Part shown: piece by piece, positions 13,281 through 27,057 of the stretch
Layout: the number at the start of each line of letters is the position of its first letter
Position numbering within the stretch: the stretch's first letter is position 1
Assembly: GCF_000208745.1 (NCBI RefSeq)
Contig: NC_030858.1
Span: 33,935,041-33,999,040 of the forward strand
Source of the DNA: Theobroma cacao
Lineage: Eukaryota; Streptophyta; Magnoliopsida; Malvales; Malvaceae
Length of the DNA: 64,000 nt
Reading direction: 5' to 3'
Position numbers and translations under genes: made by a program
Notes under the pieces: generated by a model
What the model saw: only the letters and a program-made list of their open reading frames with translations
Database searches by the model: none
What the model was told of the DNA's origin: nothing

Positions 13281-14634
13281 TCCTAGCTACAAAGCATTGA
13301 ACGCCAAAGTAAAACAGAGAGAAAAAACTAAGAGTAGGGAACTAAGAAGTTCATTTCATTATCTAACCTGCATTACAAATACACTGCATTTCAAACATAA
13401 AATACAAGATTTTCTTCTGCATTAGACAACCTAAGACCAGAAGGTAGATTTCCAATCGAGGCATGCTTGTCTCCATGCTTTGACACTGAAATTACAACTT
13501 GAGAACAGATGAGACAGCACAAGGAAAAAAATGACAAGATAACATTGATGCAGCTAAGGTCTTCACTGCAAGTCAAAGCATGAACACACTTCTTGGCTAT
13601 ATGGTTAAAACATGATAGGAGTTCCTAATGCCAGTAGACTCTTAATATGTCGATCGGAACTTTTTCTAGACTGCATTGAATGTTTCATGCTGGAAGACCT
13701 CGTAGGGGAGAGAGAAAAAAAAAACTGGCATTAGAGTTATTCCCAGCTATAAATTTTCACATTTCGCATGCCTAGAGAAGGTCTAAACCCCCACTGCAAA
13801 CTTTTGCCACTCATAGTTAGTCTGCAAGACAGACTTTATCTTGATTTCATAGTCATCTCAAACTCTGGACTCAAAATGCCAACTTGCAAATGCTTTGTTT
13901 AACAGCTTATATAGAATACAGAAGATCAAGACAGTTCTTTCACCTGAATCACGGTTGGGGTCGGTTTTTTCCAGTCGGAAAATTTAGTGCCTATTCTGGT
14001 TTTATCTTTAGTTCAATATGGATTCACCTTTGGTATTATCTTTCAAAGAAATTTTCATGACATTGGAATGTGATTTGTGGAGGAAGAGAAATTCTTCTTC
14101 TACTAATCTGATTTTATCAGACCTTGGCTAAAATATGGAGTTATTTAAAATAGCTTTGCTTTGGGTTTATTGGATTGATTAAGTGCAAAGTATTGGATGA
14201 TCAGAGTTCAAGTTCTAGTCATGATCAAATCTTGTTAAGATCCAAAAAGGGCTCATTTTTTTAATTTCCTTTCAATTATTTAAAAACTGACAGATTTTAA
14301 TTTCCCTTTTTGACCTTTATTGGAGATTTATAAAATTGAATTGTAATTATCAGTCTATAATCAAAATTCAGATTCATCAATGTAGAAATTAGAAGTAAAA
14401 TTTGCACCTTGAATGTTGTGATCACATAAATTTTAGCATGGCAAAGAAATGGAGACAACCAATTTAGTTATAATTGAAAATGCATAATCCTCTGATCAGG
14501 AGGGATGGTAGTTCAATACAAACTCACAATAAACAAGGGAAAATTAAGAAAAAGAAAAAGAAATCATAAACATCTAAGAACAAATCGAGCAGTACTGTAG
14601 AGGTAACTGCTGATGCTTATTTCTTAATTAATGC
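13281..14634. other. Spacer between germin-like copies 2 and 3
   Basis: I see no gene here. The last 150 bp or so (14490-14634) resemble the region after copy 2 and are the probable 3' UTR and flank of copy 3. Confidence 0.55.
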
Positions 14635-15261
14635 TTACCTAGGTGTAAGACCAGCCTTGAGAGCTTGAATGGTAGTAACATCAGTTTTGAAGGATTTAGC
14701 CAAGATAGTGTCATCAATGTTGGTACTGAAAAGGGTTTTGGGAAGAGATACAGTCCCTGCATTTGCACTCCCAAAAGCAGAAATCGCTATAGCTGGATTA
14801 TTTGGATCAGCATTGTACTGATAGTGCACAAGTCCCTTTGGGAAGATAAACATATCACCGGCTTGTAGACTCTGAGTGAAAAGCTTGTTGGTTGTGTCGA
14901 CAAAACCAACTTCCAGGCAGCCATCTACAAGGAAAAGGAGCTCAGCTGAACGAGGATGAGTGTGAGGAGGGTTGAGAGAGCCTATTGGGTATTGAAGGAC
15001 AGCATAAGATACACTCTGACCATTTAGGGCAGGGAACTCCACCATGCTAGCTTTCAGGACTGTAAAATTTGTAGGGAAGTCTTCGTTAATGAGGACTCGC
15101 ATCCCTGTGAATGTGAAGAAGTTTCCATCAACTTTCCTCTGTTTTGCAGGGACTAAAAAGTCAGAGGTAATATCTGGATCCCCTGCCAAGGCCATCTGGC
15201 AAATGGCAAATGAAGATAACAGAAGAAAAAGGAATTTCAGGGTAGAAGTTCTTAAAGCCAT
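14635..15261 (-). CDS. Germin-like protein (cupin), copy 3
   Basis: A 208-residue intronless cupin, co-linear and highly similar to copy 2 along its whole length. Residues 1-26 form a signal peptide (LKFLFLLLSSFAICQMALA, cut before GDPD). The metal ligands are His100, His102, Glu107 (PPHTHPRSAELLFLV) and His146 (GDMFIFPKGLVHYQYN). The most divergent patch is residues 39-44 (AKQRKV against PDVNNI in copy 2). It lacks the N-terminal cysteine pair of true germins. The frame is intact and a TATA box is present, so it is probably expressed and exported to the cell wall. Enzymatic activity cannot be assigned. The start at 15261 aligns with the paralogues; an upstream in-frame ATG would put non-hydrophobic residues before the signal peptide. 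Confidence 0.93.
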   Translation of the reverse strand: MALRTSTLKFLFLLLSSFAICQMALAGDPDITSDFLVPAKQRKVDGNFFTFTGMRVLINEDFPTNFTVLKASMVEFPALNGQSVSYAVLQYPIGSLNPPHTHPRSAELLFLVDGCLEVGFVDTTNKLFTQSLQAGDMFIFPKGLVHYQYNADPNNPAIAISAFGSANAGTVSLPKTLFSTNIDDTILAKSFKTDVTTIQALKAGLTPR

Positions 15262-15333
15262 ATTGGAAACTCGAAAGCTTTGTCTGATATCTGATATGCT
15301 GGATGGGGGTGCTTGAAATCCCAAGGATGATGC

Positions 15334-15490
15334 TATTTATAAAGTTGTGTTAAGGCAATGGGTTTGTGCTATGTGATTTGTTCATATTCTTCCATGCCAA
15401 GTTGGTGATTGCTACAGGTGAAGATTACTAAGTTCTTTATACTTGTCCGTGGTTGTCTGGTTTTGGAATTTCTTGGGTCAAAAGACATTA
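15334..15490 (-). promoter_or_regulatory. Promoter of germin-like copy 3
   Basis: TATAAATA (minus strand) lies at 15334-15341, about 75 bp before the start codon. The shared upstream block (about 15412-15490) includes CTACAGGTGAAGAT and GGGTCAAAAGACATTA. The latter keeps the TTGACC W-box core on the minus strand, as in copy 2. Confidence 0.5.
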
Positions 15491-16044
15491 ACAATTTTAC
15501 GAACATTCCTTTATATCCTTATCCCTGACATAGAAAACTGCATTGGAGACATTACCAACAATTTAGTTGTCACATTCTGCTTTATTTTTGCTAATTAAGG
15601 TAGACAGTGTTGGAGACTCAAGTTCCAACAAAAGTTTCAATCCTAATAACTTTCTGTTATGGCCATTGGGATATTTTAACCCAGTGGGGATTATGCAGAC
15701 AGGCAGGACTATCCATTGTATCTATAAGCAAAAAAATGTTAGAATTTATGCAACTCAGCTATTTTAATTAAAGGATTTGTCATTTGTCCATAATTGTTTT
15801 GTTTAATCAAGTTCTTAATTGTATCTTACTATAATACTAATGTTCGAGCTTCATCATAAATGATCATGACTGGGAATGGAGAGACAGCACCTCATCAGAC
15901 ATTGAACTCAAACATGTACTCGTTTATTACAAAACAAATGGCTATTTGATAAAAGTTAGTACACCAGCAAAACAGAACAAGAGCCAAGAAAAACAAAAAG
16001 GAATACTCATCCTAAAAATATCTGAAGAAAAAAAAACAAATCAT
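15491..16044. other. Intergenic region before the peroxidase 3' end
   Basis: 15500-15610 still resembles the distal upstream region of germin-like copy 1 (shared CACATTCTGCT.ATTTTTG...GGTAGA). The rest, to 16044, shows nothing recognisable beyond the probable peroxidase 3' UTR. Confidence 0.5.
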
Positions 16045-17510
<1,466 letters not shown>

Positions 17511-17571
17511 TCTAGAATTACCAAATTAGTAGGGATGAGATGAAGTAATTAGCAAATCCTTCTTAATTGGA

Positions 17572-17579
17572 TATTTATA
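17572..17579 (-). promoter_or_regulatory. TATA box of the peroxidase gene
   Basis: TATAAATA on the minus strand, about 60 bp upstream of the start codon at 17510. This implies a short 5' leader. Confidence 0.55.
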
Positions 17580-17599
17580 GGACAAGGGGGATTAGAGTT

Positions 17600-20256
17600 A
17601 ATTAGTAGTGGAAGCTTGGTATAATTCTATGCTAAATTGAATGCTGAGCACGATGGCCATTTGCCACCTTCGGGCAATGGCAAGCTAGCTGGTTTCTTTC
17701 ATCTATTAAACGTGCAGTCATGTCTCATGTAAACCAAAACATGCATAAATGTATAAGAAGCTAGCCAGAAGGGTAGCTATGGAGGTATACAATGTTCAAA
17801 CGTGTTGAAATCTGGCAAGTCAAGACTAGATTTCATGGGAGACTACTGTTTTTTTTTTTTTTTTGGAAATTTTCAACGCCAATATATATATATATATGCA
17901 GTACATAAGATATCTATATATGTAGCCTATAAGGGCTAAAGTTTGACTGAATATTAACATCCATCAAATTATTACTTCAAACAGTTAATAAGGTATCGGA
18001 TTCATCTCTCTAACAATCCTATTATTGCCATTGCAATCCATTTATTATTGTAAATAGTAAAAAATAGAATGATAATTCTTGATAAGTTTAATTTAATTTC
18101 TTTCAGAAAAAGAAAAGTCAAGCTTTTAGTTTTTAAAAGATACATAAATGAGATAACACGTCACGTAACAAATGCTTCATCACTCAGATGAAACTTATCA
18201 GGAACAATTAAACCACAATTAATGTACATATCATAAAACTTCATGTATCATTTCTCTTAAAACCTATTAAATAAAAATTTTCAACAAAAAAGTTTTACCT
18301 GTTTAAAATTCTCTATATATATATATATATTAATTAGGCAGACACCATATTTGTCAGGATTTAATTCCATTTTTAATTTTAATTTCACTTTTACTTTATT
18401 CTGTTTTATCTAATTATTTATTTGTTTTATTTCTTAAATCTTAGACCTGGGTCAGAAAACCAATGAAGGAGTGGGCTTTGGACCACTACCAAGCCCACAA
18501 ACAACAAAATGTCAGAAAAAAACAAAGCAAAACCAGATCAGGCACAAAAAAAAAAATAATAACTTCGGCCAAAGCTAGAAAACATCTGCTCTTTCGTAAT
18601 TTTTACAAGATCTCTTCACTATCATGAAAATCACGAAAAAATAAAATCACACAAAATCAAATTAAGAAAAAATAATGGAAAATTAGAGATTTGCAAAAGA
18701 TAAAAAGGAATGACTATAAATTAATAAGCTCTCGGCACAAGGAACGCACAATCAACAAGCAAAAAAACGCAAAAACAAAAGCGAAATCGGCAGAAATAAA
18801 GAAGAGTGTTCTTGGATTTTCTGGGTTTCAAAACTTTCAGGTTTAGATTTAGGAGCATCGGATTTTTTTTTTGAGAAAACAGTTCAGATTAAAGGGGAAT
18901 TTGGAAAGATTACGGCGCCGACTAGCGACAACCGGCGACGTCCGGAGTAAGGTTTCCCGACCAGGTTTTAGAAAAAGCACTAGCGGCGCGTAGAGAGAAG
19001 AACGAGAAGGAAAGTAATTTATAGCATGTTTGGTTAGCCATTCCCTTTTTATTGTAAAGGAAGTTGAGAAATAGTTTATGAACAGCCATTTAACAGGAAT
19101 GATTATTCTCTAAAATCATCGAAATTAAGAAATAGTTAATACCATCATTTCTTACGATATTAGTTATTCATGATCGAGAAATAAATTCAAAAAATAATAA
19201 AAATAAAAATATTTTTTATAAATTTAAAAAATTACAATATTATTTATATAAAATATTATTTCTCTCTCTCTCTTCCTTTCCTCATTGATTTTAATTTTTA
19301 ACAAAATATTAATATTTTAAAATATTAATATTAAATTTTAAATAAAATATTAATATTTAAATTATCAATTATTAATAACATATATTATAAATTATTCCTA
19401 TTTAAAAACAAAATAAATTAAAAATAAATAAACATAATATCATTTAAATTATATAAACAATATTAATAATTAAATCATCAATTATTAACATTTTAAATAC
19501 AATACCAATTATTAATATTAAAAAAATAAAATAAATAAAATAAAATAAAATAAAAAATTAATCATAATAATATTTAAACTAAATAAAATATTAATATTTA
19601 AATTATCTATTATTAATATTTTAAATAAATAATCAATTATTAATTTAAAAATAAAATAAAATAAAANNNNNNNNNNNNNNNNNNATAAATAAATATTAAT
19701 ATTAAAATTATCAATTATTAATATTTTAAATAAATTATCAATTATTAATATTTTAAAAATAAAATAAAATTAATCATAATAATATTTAAATTATTAATTA
19801 TTAATATTTTAATTAAATTTTAGATTATTAATATTTAAAAAAATCTAATAAAAATAAATAGTTATATAATTAATAAAAAATATTTTTATTTTTTTATTTT
19901 TTATTTTTTTTATTTTAAAATTATTGTTACCAACTAAACATTACAATAAGTCATAATATTTGTTTTTATTTTATTCTTTTTGTAATACCAAATTAAGTAA
20001 TAATTATTTTATTTTATTTTCATTTTATTATATTTTCACATGATAATTATTTTATTCTATTTTTGTTTATTTCGTCAAACGTAACCTTAGAATTTAAAAA
20101 ACAAAGATTTTATTAAAGTGGTGAAACGGCAAGGGGAGACGCAAATAACTGAGACTGAACGACGTCGTTTCACCCTTGGCAAAACGACACTGTTTCGTTT
20201 AAAGAGTGGACTGCTGTGGACCAATCCTGATCAGGTCCGTTTGATTTATTTGCTAC
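17600..20256. other. AT-rich intergenic DNA with simple repeats and an 18-bp gap
   Basis: Contains TA repeats at 17882-17897 and near 18316-18331. 18900-18990 is locally GC-rich (GGCGCCGACTAGCGAC.ACCGGCGACG). 19020-20090 is extremely AT-rich, made of TTAATATT and AATAAAATAAA runs, with 18 unresolved bases at 19667-19684. It looks like decayed transposon DNA, but I could not define element ends. No gene seen. Confidence 0.55.
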
Positions 20257-21615
20257 CCCACTCACCAGGTATGGGCTCGAACTTTTATTGGATACTTCTG
20301 TTTATTTATTTTTATGGTTTATTTATTTTTCTTAAGTAGCCCACTCACCATTTGATTTTATACTCATTTATTGACGAGATTTTCAAATTAAGAAAAATGA
20401 ATAAACCTACAAAACATCATGGATTGTACACATTTATTTATGTTGAGCTTATTTTATATGTTTCTTCTAAATTTATTTTAATTATAAAAATTTTTTAATA
20501 TTGAAATTTCTCTTAAATTTCATAACCCTTTTGATAAAAATTAAAAAAACTTTCTCATGTAGAAATTTTCAAAAAAATTATTGCTTATAACATTCTTGAA
20601 ATTCCATCATTGAAAAATTTCTATTATTTGTTTAAATTAACCACTTATTATGACATTATATTCATAGAATTTTAATTATTTATTTAATTATAGTTTTATT
20701 GTAATAATTATTTATAATTAAATTTTTTTGTAAAATTTCTTTTTAATTTGCAAAATTTGAAATCTTAAAAATTTCAATTTAAAATATTTATTTTTAAATA
20801 ATTACGGATTTTTATTATTTATATTTTAGACTTATTTTCATCTTATTTTAAAACTTTTTAATTGTTATTATTTGGTGTTTGTAACAATTTTTATGAATTA
20901 TGATAGAATAATTTATGAAGAACATAATTATTTGTGTAATGTTTAGCCTATTCTAGCCAATTATAACTATCTAAAATATTGAATAATCAGAACCTAAAAC
21001 ATTATATATTTAATGACACATTTGTTTTATATTTTATTTATAAGGTTTTTTAAATTAAAAAATAGTTAATTATTTTATTTTCCATTCTACCAATTATGAC
21101 CAATGACAAAACTTTATTTTGTTATATTTTTTATATATTTTAAGTAATACCAAAAATAAAAATTAATAAAAAAAAAGCATAAACATAAGCATTCAATAAA
21201 AGTTTATCTTCCACTTTTCAAAACTATCTCATTCTTACTCAAGGCTTCCCTATCTAACTTCTCTCCCTATTTCTCTTCTATAATTCTCTTCTTCTTGCCA
21301 CGAGTACTTAATGAACTATTCCGATCTTTCTTTTCGTTGCCCCATTACCTCTGGTAAATCCAATGATTCTCTATCACAAGAACCTTTTTACAAACGTAAG
21401 CCCACTCAACCGATATGGGTTTGAACTTTTATGGAATACTTCTATTTATTTCAATTTTTTTTTAAATTATAATATTTGAAATTAATTTTTAGATTGATAT
21501 CATGCCTGTTTGTGGCATGGACCATACTCATTTGTTTATTTTATTCATTTACTTGTAAGCTTAATAATGTGTGCTCATTTATTTTTCTTAATTTGAAAAT
21601 CTCTTCAATCGTCTG
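20257..21615. repeat. Repeat block bounded by a direct repeat and an inverted repeat
   Basis: The 50-bp stretch at 20257-20310 (CCACTCACCAGGTATGGGCT, then CGAACTTTTATTGGATACTTCT) recurs in direct orientation at 21401-21452. Separately, about 34 bp at 20369-20402 (ending AAATTAAGAAAAATGAAT) is inverted at 21578-21609. The interior is AT-rich and non-coding. This suggests a non-autonomous transposon or nested insertions; ends are uncertain. Confidence 0.45.
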
Positions 21616-22154
21616 TATTTAAGTGTGTCAATTTTCTGTTCTTCTGTTATATATATTGATCTTTTCTTCGACGAAAGGCTTGCGTGGGGATGGGATCAGA
21701 TCTGATTCGGTCCCTTTTTCTTGGTAATGAAATGGAACTTCAAGAACCATACGCCACTCCCTGGATTTTTGGACTCTACTGGCTATTCACATATAGAGGG
21801 ACAGCGTTTATGATTTTTCCTTTTTGAAAGTTGGTAATTTATTGATAACAGAAGCTAGAATGCCTTGTAGAGTCTTATATATAGCGGAACCGCGTTACTT
21901 TAGGTTTTTGCAAAGACTAATTAAATCAAGCACGGAAAGAGATCCCGTCAGCAAGTTCTTGCTTTTCTTTTGGACCCCCCCTTTGCTTATCCCTTCTTTT
22001 ATCTGTTCCAACACTTCATCGCAGGTTTTTTTCCAAGAAACCTCATCCCCAAATAAATGATTATAAGCTTCATACTGATTCAAGTCAAACAGCAGCATAA
22101 AATTTTGCAATCCCAGGTTTTATTATTGGTGGGTGACTGAAGCCAGGCGTCCAA

Positions 22155-23203
22155 ATGGGTTTCAAGAATTTTGGAGTCTTCTTTCTGCTGCTCTCTGTTC
22201 AGCTTCATCCTCTTCTAGCACTTTCTCAAACTTCCTTGCCAGATCCCTTCATGACCACAGGTATATTCATATATATATTTCTCTGTTAATGCATAACCTT
22301 TCCAATTCTTGCCCCTGGTGCTTCCAATCCTGGAAGATCAGTAAACGCTAACAGCAGTTGGGGTGAGCTTTGCTGGATATTTCTTTGTTTATGAGCGTGA
22401 AACTCACTGTCGAGCTAAGAAAGTGGATACAGTAGTTTAATTTCTCTATTTGAATCATTTTCGGCAACCCTTTTATTGCATGACTGTTGAGAGCTCAAGG
22501 TTGATTGAATTTGTTCGAATAATTATTGATCTTTAGCCTTGTTTATTGCTAGTGCTCAATACATATGCAATGAAAATAATGGGTTTGGTGAGAACATACC
22601 TAAAGATTTGAGACAAGAACTTTAATTCCCTTGCAAGCCCATGAAAGTGGGCGTATTCCTTACTTGTGGAACATTTCATGTGCGTTCTTTTAGCCTACTC
22701 TCGAAGCACCTTCTTAAATGCGCAATCAAGGAAGGTGTGGACCTATCTGAGTTTGGTAAATACGCAAGTGAAACGTTCTGAGATGAGAAATTCTAATGGA
22801 CTAACTAATGGAATTCCATTGACATGGTGCTGTCATTGTAGACTTCAATCAGGAACAAGATGTCGCTACATACAAAAGTGTTCCAAAGAGATTGACAATG
22901 TTAGTTAAGCTGGGAGACAACCAAAATATCACAGTAGTAAACAAGCGTGGGGGCGCGGCAGGTGGTCATGGAGGTGGCCATGGAGCAGGACGTGGCAGTG
23001 TAGGCGGGGCTCGAGGCAGCGGTGGAGGGAAAAAATCACCCTACACGCAAGGTGGAGTTGTAATTCCCCTGTATGTCGCAGGGGCCACGAATCATCCCCG
23101 TGTTTCTCACTCACACGGTTCCAATGGTGGCACCCTCAGTTACGTTCCCTTAGATTACCTGACTTTGGCCTTTTTCGCCTCTTTCTTTTTGGTATTGTTT
23201 TAA
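22155..23203 (+). CDS. Small secreted Gly/His-rich protein with hydrophobic C-terminus, paralogue 1
   Basis: I do not recognise this family. Two exons, 22155-22260 and 22842-23203, join in frame with a GT-AG intron to give 155 residues. Exon 1 encodes a signal peptide (GVFFLLLSVQLHPLLALS). Exon 2 continues with DFNQEQDV, then VKLGDNQNITVVNKRGGA, a Gly/His-rich stretch (GGHGGGHGAGRG, RGSGGGKK), SPYTQGG, and NHPRVSHSHGSNGGT. The final residues, roughly 137-155, are strongly hydrophobic with only a short end. A signal peptide, low-complexity body, small residues (SNGG) and a hydrophobic tail suggest a GPI-anchored cell-surface protein, or a type I membrane protein. The paralogue at 24820 has the same exon structure and motif order. 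Expression and splice sites are inferred. Confidence 0.7.
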
Positions 23204-24819
23204 TTTAAGGTTTGTAAATTTTTTTTTTTTATAATTGAAAAAGAGGAAATTTGAACCCTATTATTTAAGTAAGAGATAATGTAGTTCAGATGTAGTCGTA
23301 AACATCCCTTTTATGTTTAAAATAATTTTTTTTTTGTAAATTTTGGAAATAAGTTGGATTAAGTCGTTTTTCATAATTAATTTCATTTTTCAATTTAAGA
23401 TTTTGGGACTTGTCTTTATCTAAGATAAGTGACTCTTAAATTGAAATAGTTTTTTTTTTTTTTGTAAAGTATCAAAATAATCCGATGATTGAACCTCTTT
23501 AAGGATTTAAGTGATTTTTTTAATACTCTTAAAAGTGAGGAAACTCTCTTTAGTTTTTGTTCTAATATTTAAATAATAAGTTAAAAATGAACAAATAAGA
23601 AAAGAAAAAATAAATGCTAACGGAGAAAAATGAAATAAATATGAACAATGACTATTTGTCAAAACTAAAATAAAATAACAAATAATAAATTAATACTAAT
23701 TGTTGAATGGACGTCACAAAAATATTAATACTTTCTTTGCGCCTATCGAATTCTCAATTTATTTAAGTTTTGTATTGCAAATGAGAATCAATTTTTTTTT
23801 AATAATCTTAAATCAATTTAGAATTTCATTAAAAGTAATAGATTCAATTAAGTAACTAACCCTTTACTTTTAAGTGATTAGATTTTCGAGCTCGTACTTG
23901 CTATAGGTTTCATTTTTTGATTGGACCTTGGTAAAAGTCAACCTTGTTATTGTTAATAGAATTCAAAAGCTTGGTATGAACACCCCTGATCTTATACTAC
24001 ATGATAAAAGAAAATAACAACAATGCGTCAGTAATTACAATATCGGAGTAAAAAAATATGACTTTGTAATTTGAAGATGGGAGAACTAGAATCTAAATAA
24101 ATTTGATTCAATGCAATCTTATTGATATGATAAAAGGTTATTTTTTTGTATTTGTCAAATCATATGTAAATCTCCCTCATAGTTAATAATCCTAAGTGAA
24201 TTATCTTTGATTGGACTTCTAATTGGTATTTCTATCTTTTATTGAACTTTAAACTCTGTATATACCCTAAAGTGGCTATGCCATGGTATCCTCAAAAACA
24301 GAGGTGTGACTCTCAAGTCTCAACTTTCTGTGTGCCTCTCTTTATATTTTATGTACTTTACTTGATGACAATTTTATTTTTTACTGATGATCATTTAATT
24401 TTTTTTCTAAGGTTTTACTAGAATATTTTTTTTATTTTAACTTGCTTTATGTGACTCTAGATATTGTGCGACAAAAAGAATATATTGATGATATTTTTTT
24501 CTTCATATATTAGTGTAAAATATTTTTCTTTTAATTGATAAAACCGTATCTCAATGAAAAATTTGATAAAGAAAATACGATTAATTAACAAAAAAAAAAG
24601 GATCTCTTGTGGAGATTAAATGGGCACTAGGACCAAAGGTGCACTACCAAGTGGCTGAGGTTAGAATAATAACGTGGCCAACTTTTATAAAGAAAGGAGG
24701 TTGGCTGATTTATTTATTCCAAAGGATTTATACCCCGAAAAAGGACTTGGTACAATAGATTAGATGAAACAGATAAATCTGCCAAGCTATGCCAGATTCT
24801 TTCATTTTGGAGACTGATA
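23204..24819. other. Spacer between the two Gly/His-rich genes
   Basis: AT-rich with many T runs. I see no gene or clear repeat. The last 150 bp would be the promoter and leader of the second paralogue. Confidence 0.55.
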
Positions 24820-26542
24820 ATGGCAACAGGCTTCAAACATCTGGGACTGGGACTGCTCGTTTTGCTCCTCTCCCTTCATCTTCATCTTCTTCCTGCACTT
24901 GCTCATAATTCCTTGGTCGCAGGTACTCATTAATTGCTTTATTAGTTTTCGATTATGGTTCCTTCGGCTCTTGATTCAACAAACTTTCTATTTTTAAATT
25001 CAGTGTGCACATATTTTCTACTGGGAATTTGGGTTAGAGTTCTCATGATGTATATCTTTTAATTTGACGTTAATTTTAAGAAATTTTGATCAAATCCGAA
25101 TTTAAAGTTGTTGGTTCTTTAATTCTTATTTTATTTTTAATAATTTAAAATTTAATGTGTCTATTAGGAAAAGTATGATTTTTATTTGTAAAAAGACATA
25201 TACCTTTAGAAGGATACATGAAATAATTATATCTTAATGAAGAAATGCGTTAGAGGTGCTTTACTATCTATAAATACTTATTCTCTCTTTTTAAAAGATT
25301 CATTTTAAGCATTTCATATATTTAAAAACTCTTGTTCTTTTTTATCTTCTCGAATATAGATTCCAATAAAAGCTTCAATACTTAGGTGTACTTGATGAAA
25401 TCTTGAGTGTCTTTATCCTTTGTGCAGCATAGGTTTTTAAGAAAAGAGTAGAGAGCTTTCTTTTATTTTTTATAATTCAGGTTCGAGAGGAAATTGCAGT
25501 TGAATTTTGTGAAGTAATTTCCTTCTGTAATGATTTTTTTCCCTTTTTACACAAGCTAGGTGTCAGTAGAAATCTTTATCAAACAGTTAAAAACTTTGAA
25601 TGGTATGATAACTTAATGTTAATAAAATCACCTTTTAAAAATTAAAAAAAAACTTCAATAGTACTTTTTAATTACTAGGACAGTACTCTTTCTATTTTTG
25701 AAAATTAACGTACATGATTGAGGGGAATAGCCCATGATTTTTCTTTTTCAATTTCATTACAAAAATAGATATTTAGTCTGGCTTATGAAATATGGTTCAG
25801 CATCGACGAAGAAAAATTAATAAAGGGAAGAATTGTTTTCACTAAAAAGAAAATTTAATTTCTTGCCAGCCTAGAAAGTGCTCTCTCCTTGCTTGTCTAA
25901 GTAGGACAGCAGCATTCCACCTGCCTTCTTATCTTCGATGAAGGCACTTTCCACTGTGTTTGTGAATGAGGAATTGAGACATTGATTGAGCTAAAATGCG
26001 GTCCTACAGATTTCCCCAAGTATATGGAGCAAAATGAAATCCAACCAGCAACCAGGAAGGGACCTTTGATTATATAGTATACCTTTAATGCATTACCATG
26101 AAGTATAAAGTAAAAATATTTTTCTCTGTGATTATGCTCAACTTAATGAGGAATCAGATAGATAAATAAATATCAATGCCATTGACACTATGCCTTTGTT
26201 GTAGACCTCAATCAAGAAAAAAATGTTAGAGAAACAATAGTACCAAAAAACTTGTCACTCTCAGTCAAACTGGGAGACAAACACGAGATCAAAGCCGTAG
26301 AAAGGCGTGGTGGCGCTGTTGCCGCCCATGGCGGAGGAGGAGATCCTGCTAACGGCGCAGGGGATGCTGCTGGGGATAATGGTAGAGAGACAAAGTCACC
26401 CGATACGCAGAGTAGAGGCGGCGCTATAAACCATAACCGTTATCACCATCATGGCTCCAGCAGTGGCACCTTTAACTGCATTGGGTCGAGTTGCTTGGTT
26501 TTAACCCTCTTGACCACTTTCTTTCTTGAATTTTCTATATAG
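24820..26542 (+). CDS. Small secreted Gly/His-rich protein with hydrophobic C-terminus, paralogue 2
   Basis: Unrecognised family, paralogous to 22155. Exons 24820-24922 and 26205-26542 join with the same intron phase (one base of the codon before the intron), giving 146 residues. Exon 1 is a strong signal peptide (LGLGLLVLLLSLHLHLLPALA, then HNSLVA). Exon 2 runs DLNQEKNV, then VKLGDKHEIKAVERRGGA, an Ala/Gly/Asp stretch starting HGGGGDPANG, TKSPDTQS, NHNRYHHHGSSSGT and a hydrophobic end (CLVLTLLTTFFLEFSI). The motif order matches paralogue 1 while the low-complexity middle has diverged. GPI anchoring at the small residues before the tail is plausible but unproven. The intron is 1,282 bp against 581 bp in paralogue 1. 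Confidence 0.7.
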
Positions 26543-26792
26543 CATCTGATCTCTCTTTCCTTTTTTCTGTTTGGAAGGTTTGTATGATGTTTGGTGTATG
26601 ATTATCAAATGAAACTTTAAATATGTAAGGCCTTTTTTTTAATTTTTAAGAGTGTAAAATGTGAACATGGTACTATAAACATCTGCATTGCATTAATCAG
26701 ATGATATTTTGGTACTTCGGACCTTTCATAAAACTCCTTTTCCACAGTGTAATTGAGTTCCGATGTCGGTCCTTTTTTCTTGACCTTTTTGC

Positions 26793-26842
26793 CACGTGTC
26801 TCAACCTCCTAAAACCATGGTTTTTTGACAGCTTCGCACGTG
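26793..26842 (+). promoter_or_regulatory. Two CACGTG G-boxes upstream of the LEA-2 gene
   Basis: CACGTG occurs at 26793-26798 (in GCCACGTGTC, an ABRE-like context) and again at 26837-26842 (GCACGTGA), 216-265 bp before the start codon at 27058. Paired G-box/ABRE sites are typical of ABA- and dehydration-responsive promoters. Regulation is inferred from motif and gene family. Confidence 0.5.
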
Positions 26843-27057
26843 ATTATTTTCGTCATTTCTTCAATTACAAAAACATCCTTACAAAAGCCACGAACATATT
26901 CAATCGATTGCAAGGATAATTCTGTAATTGCATACCATCGGCCTAACACTTGCCCGCCTAGTTCTCCCTCTTGCCCATCCGTCGCTCTCTCACTCCATTT
27001 CTCAATTTCCGAAGAAAAGTGTGAGAAAAGGTTCTCCTGTAGTTTCCATCGAAACCC

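Noticed and set aside
20118..20339. 73-residue plus-strand frame
   Set aside because: It ends in the repeat block and has no protein-like features or homologous neighbour.
21820..22110. Frames on both strands just upstream of the first Gly/His-rich gene, possibly a LINE 3' piece
   Set aside because: No recognisable retrotransposon motif, poly(A) end or target duplication could be shown.
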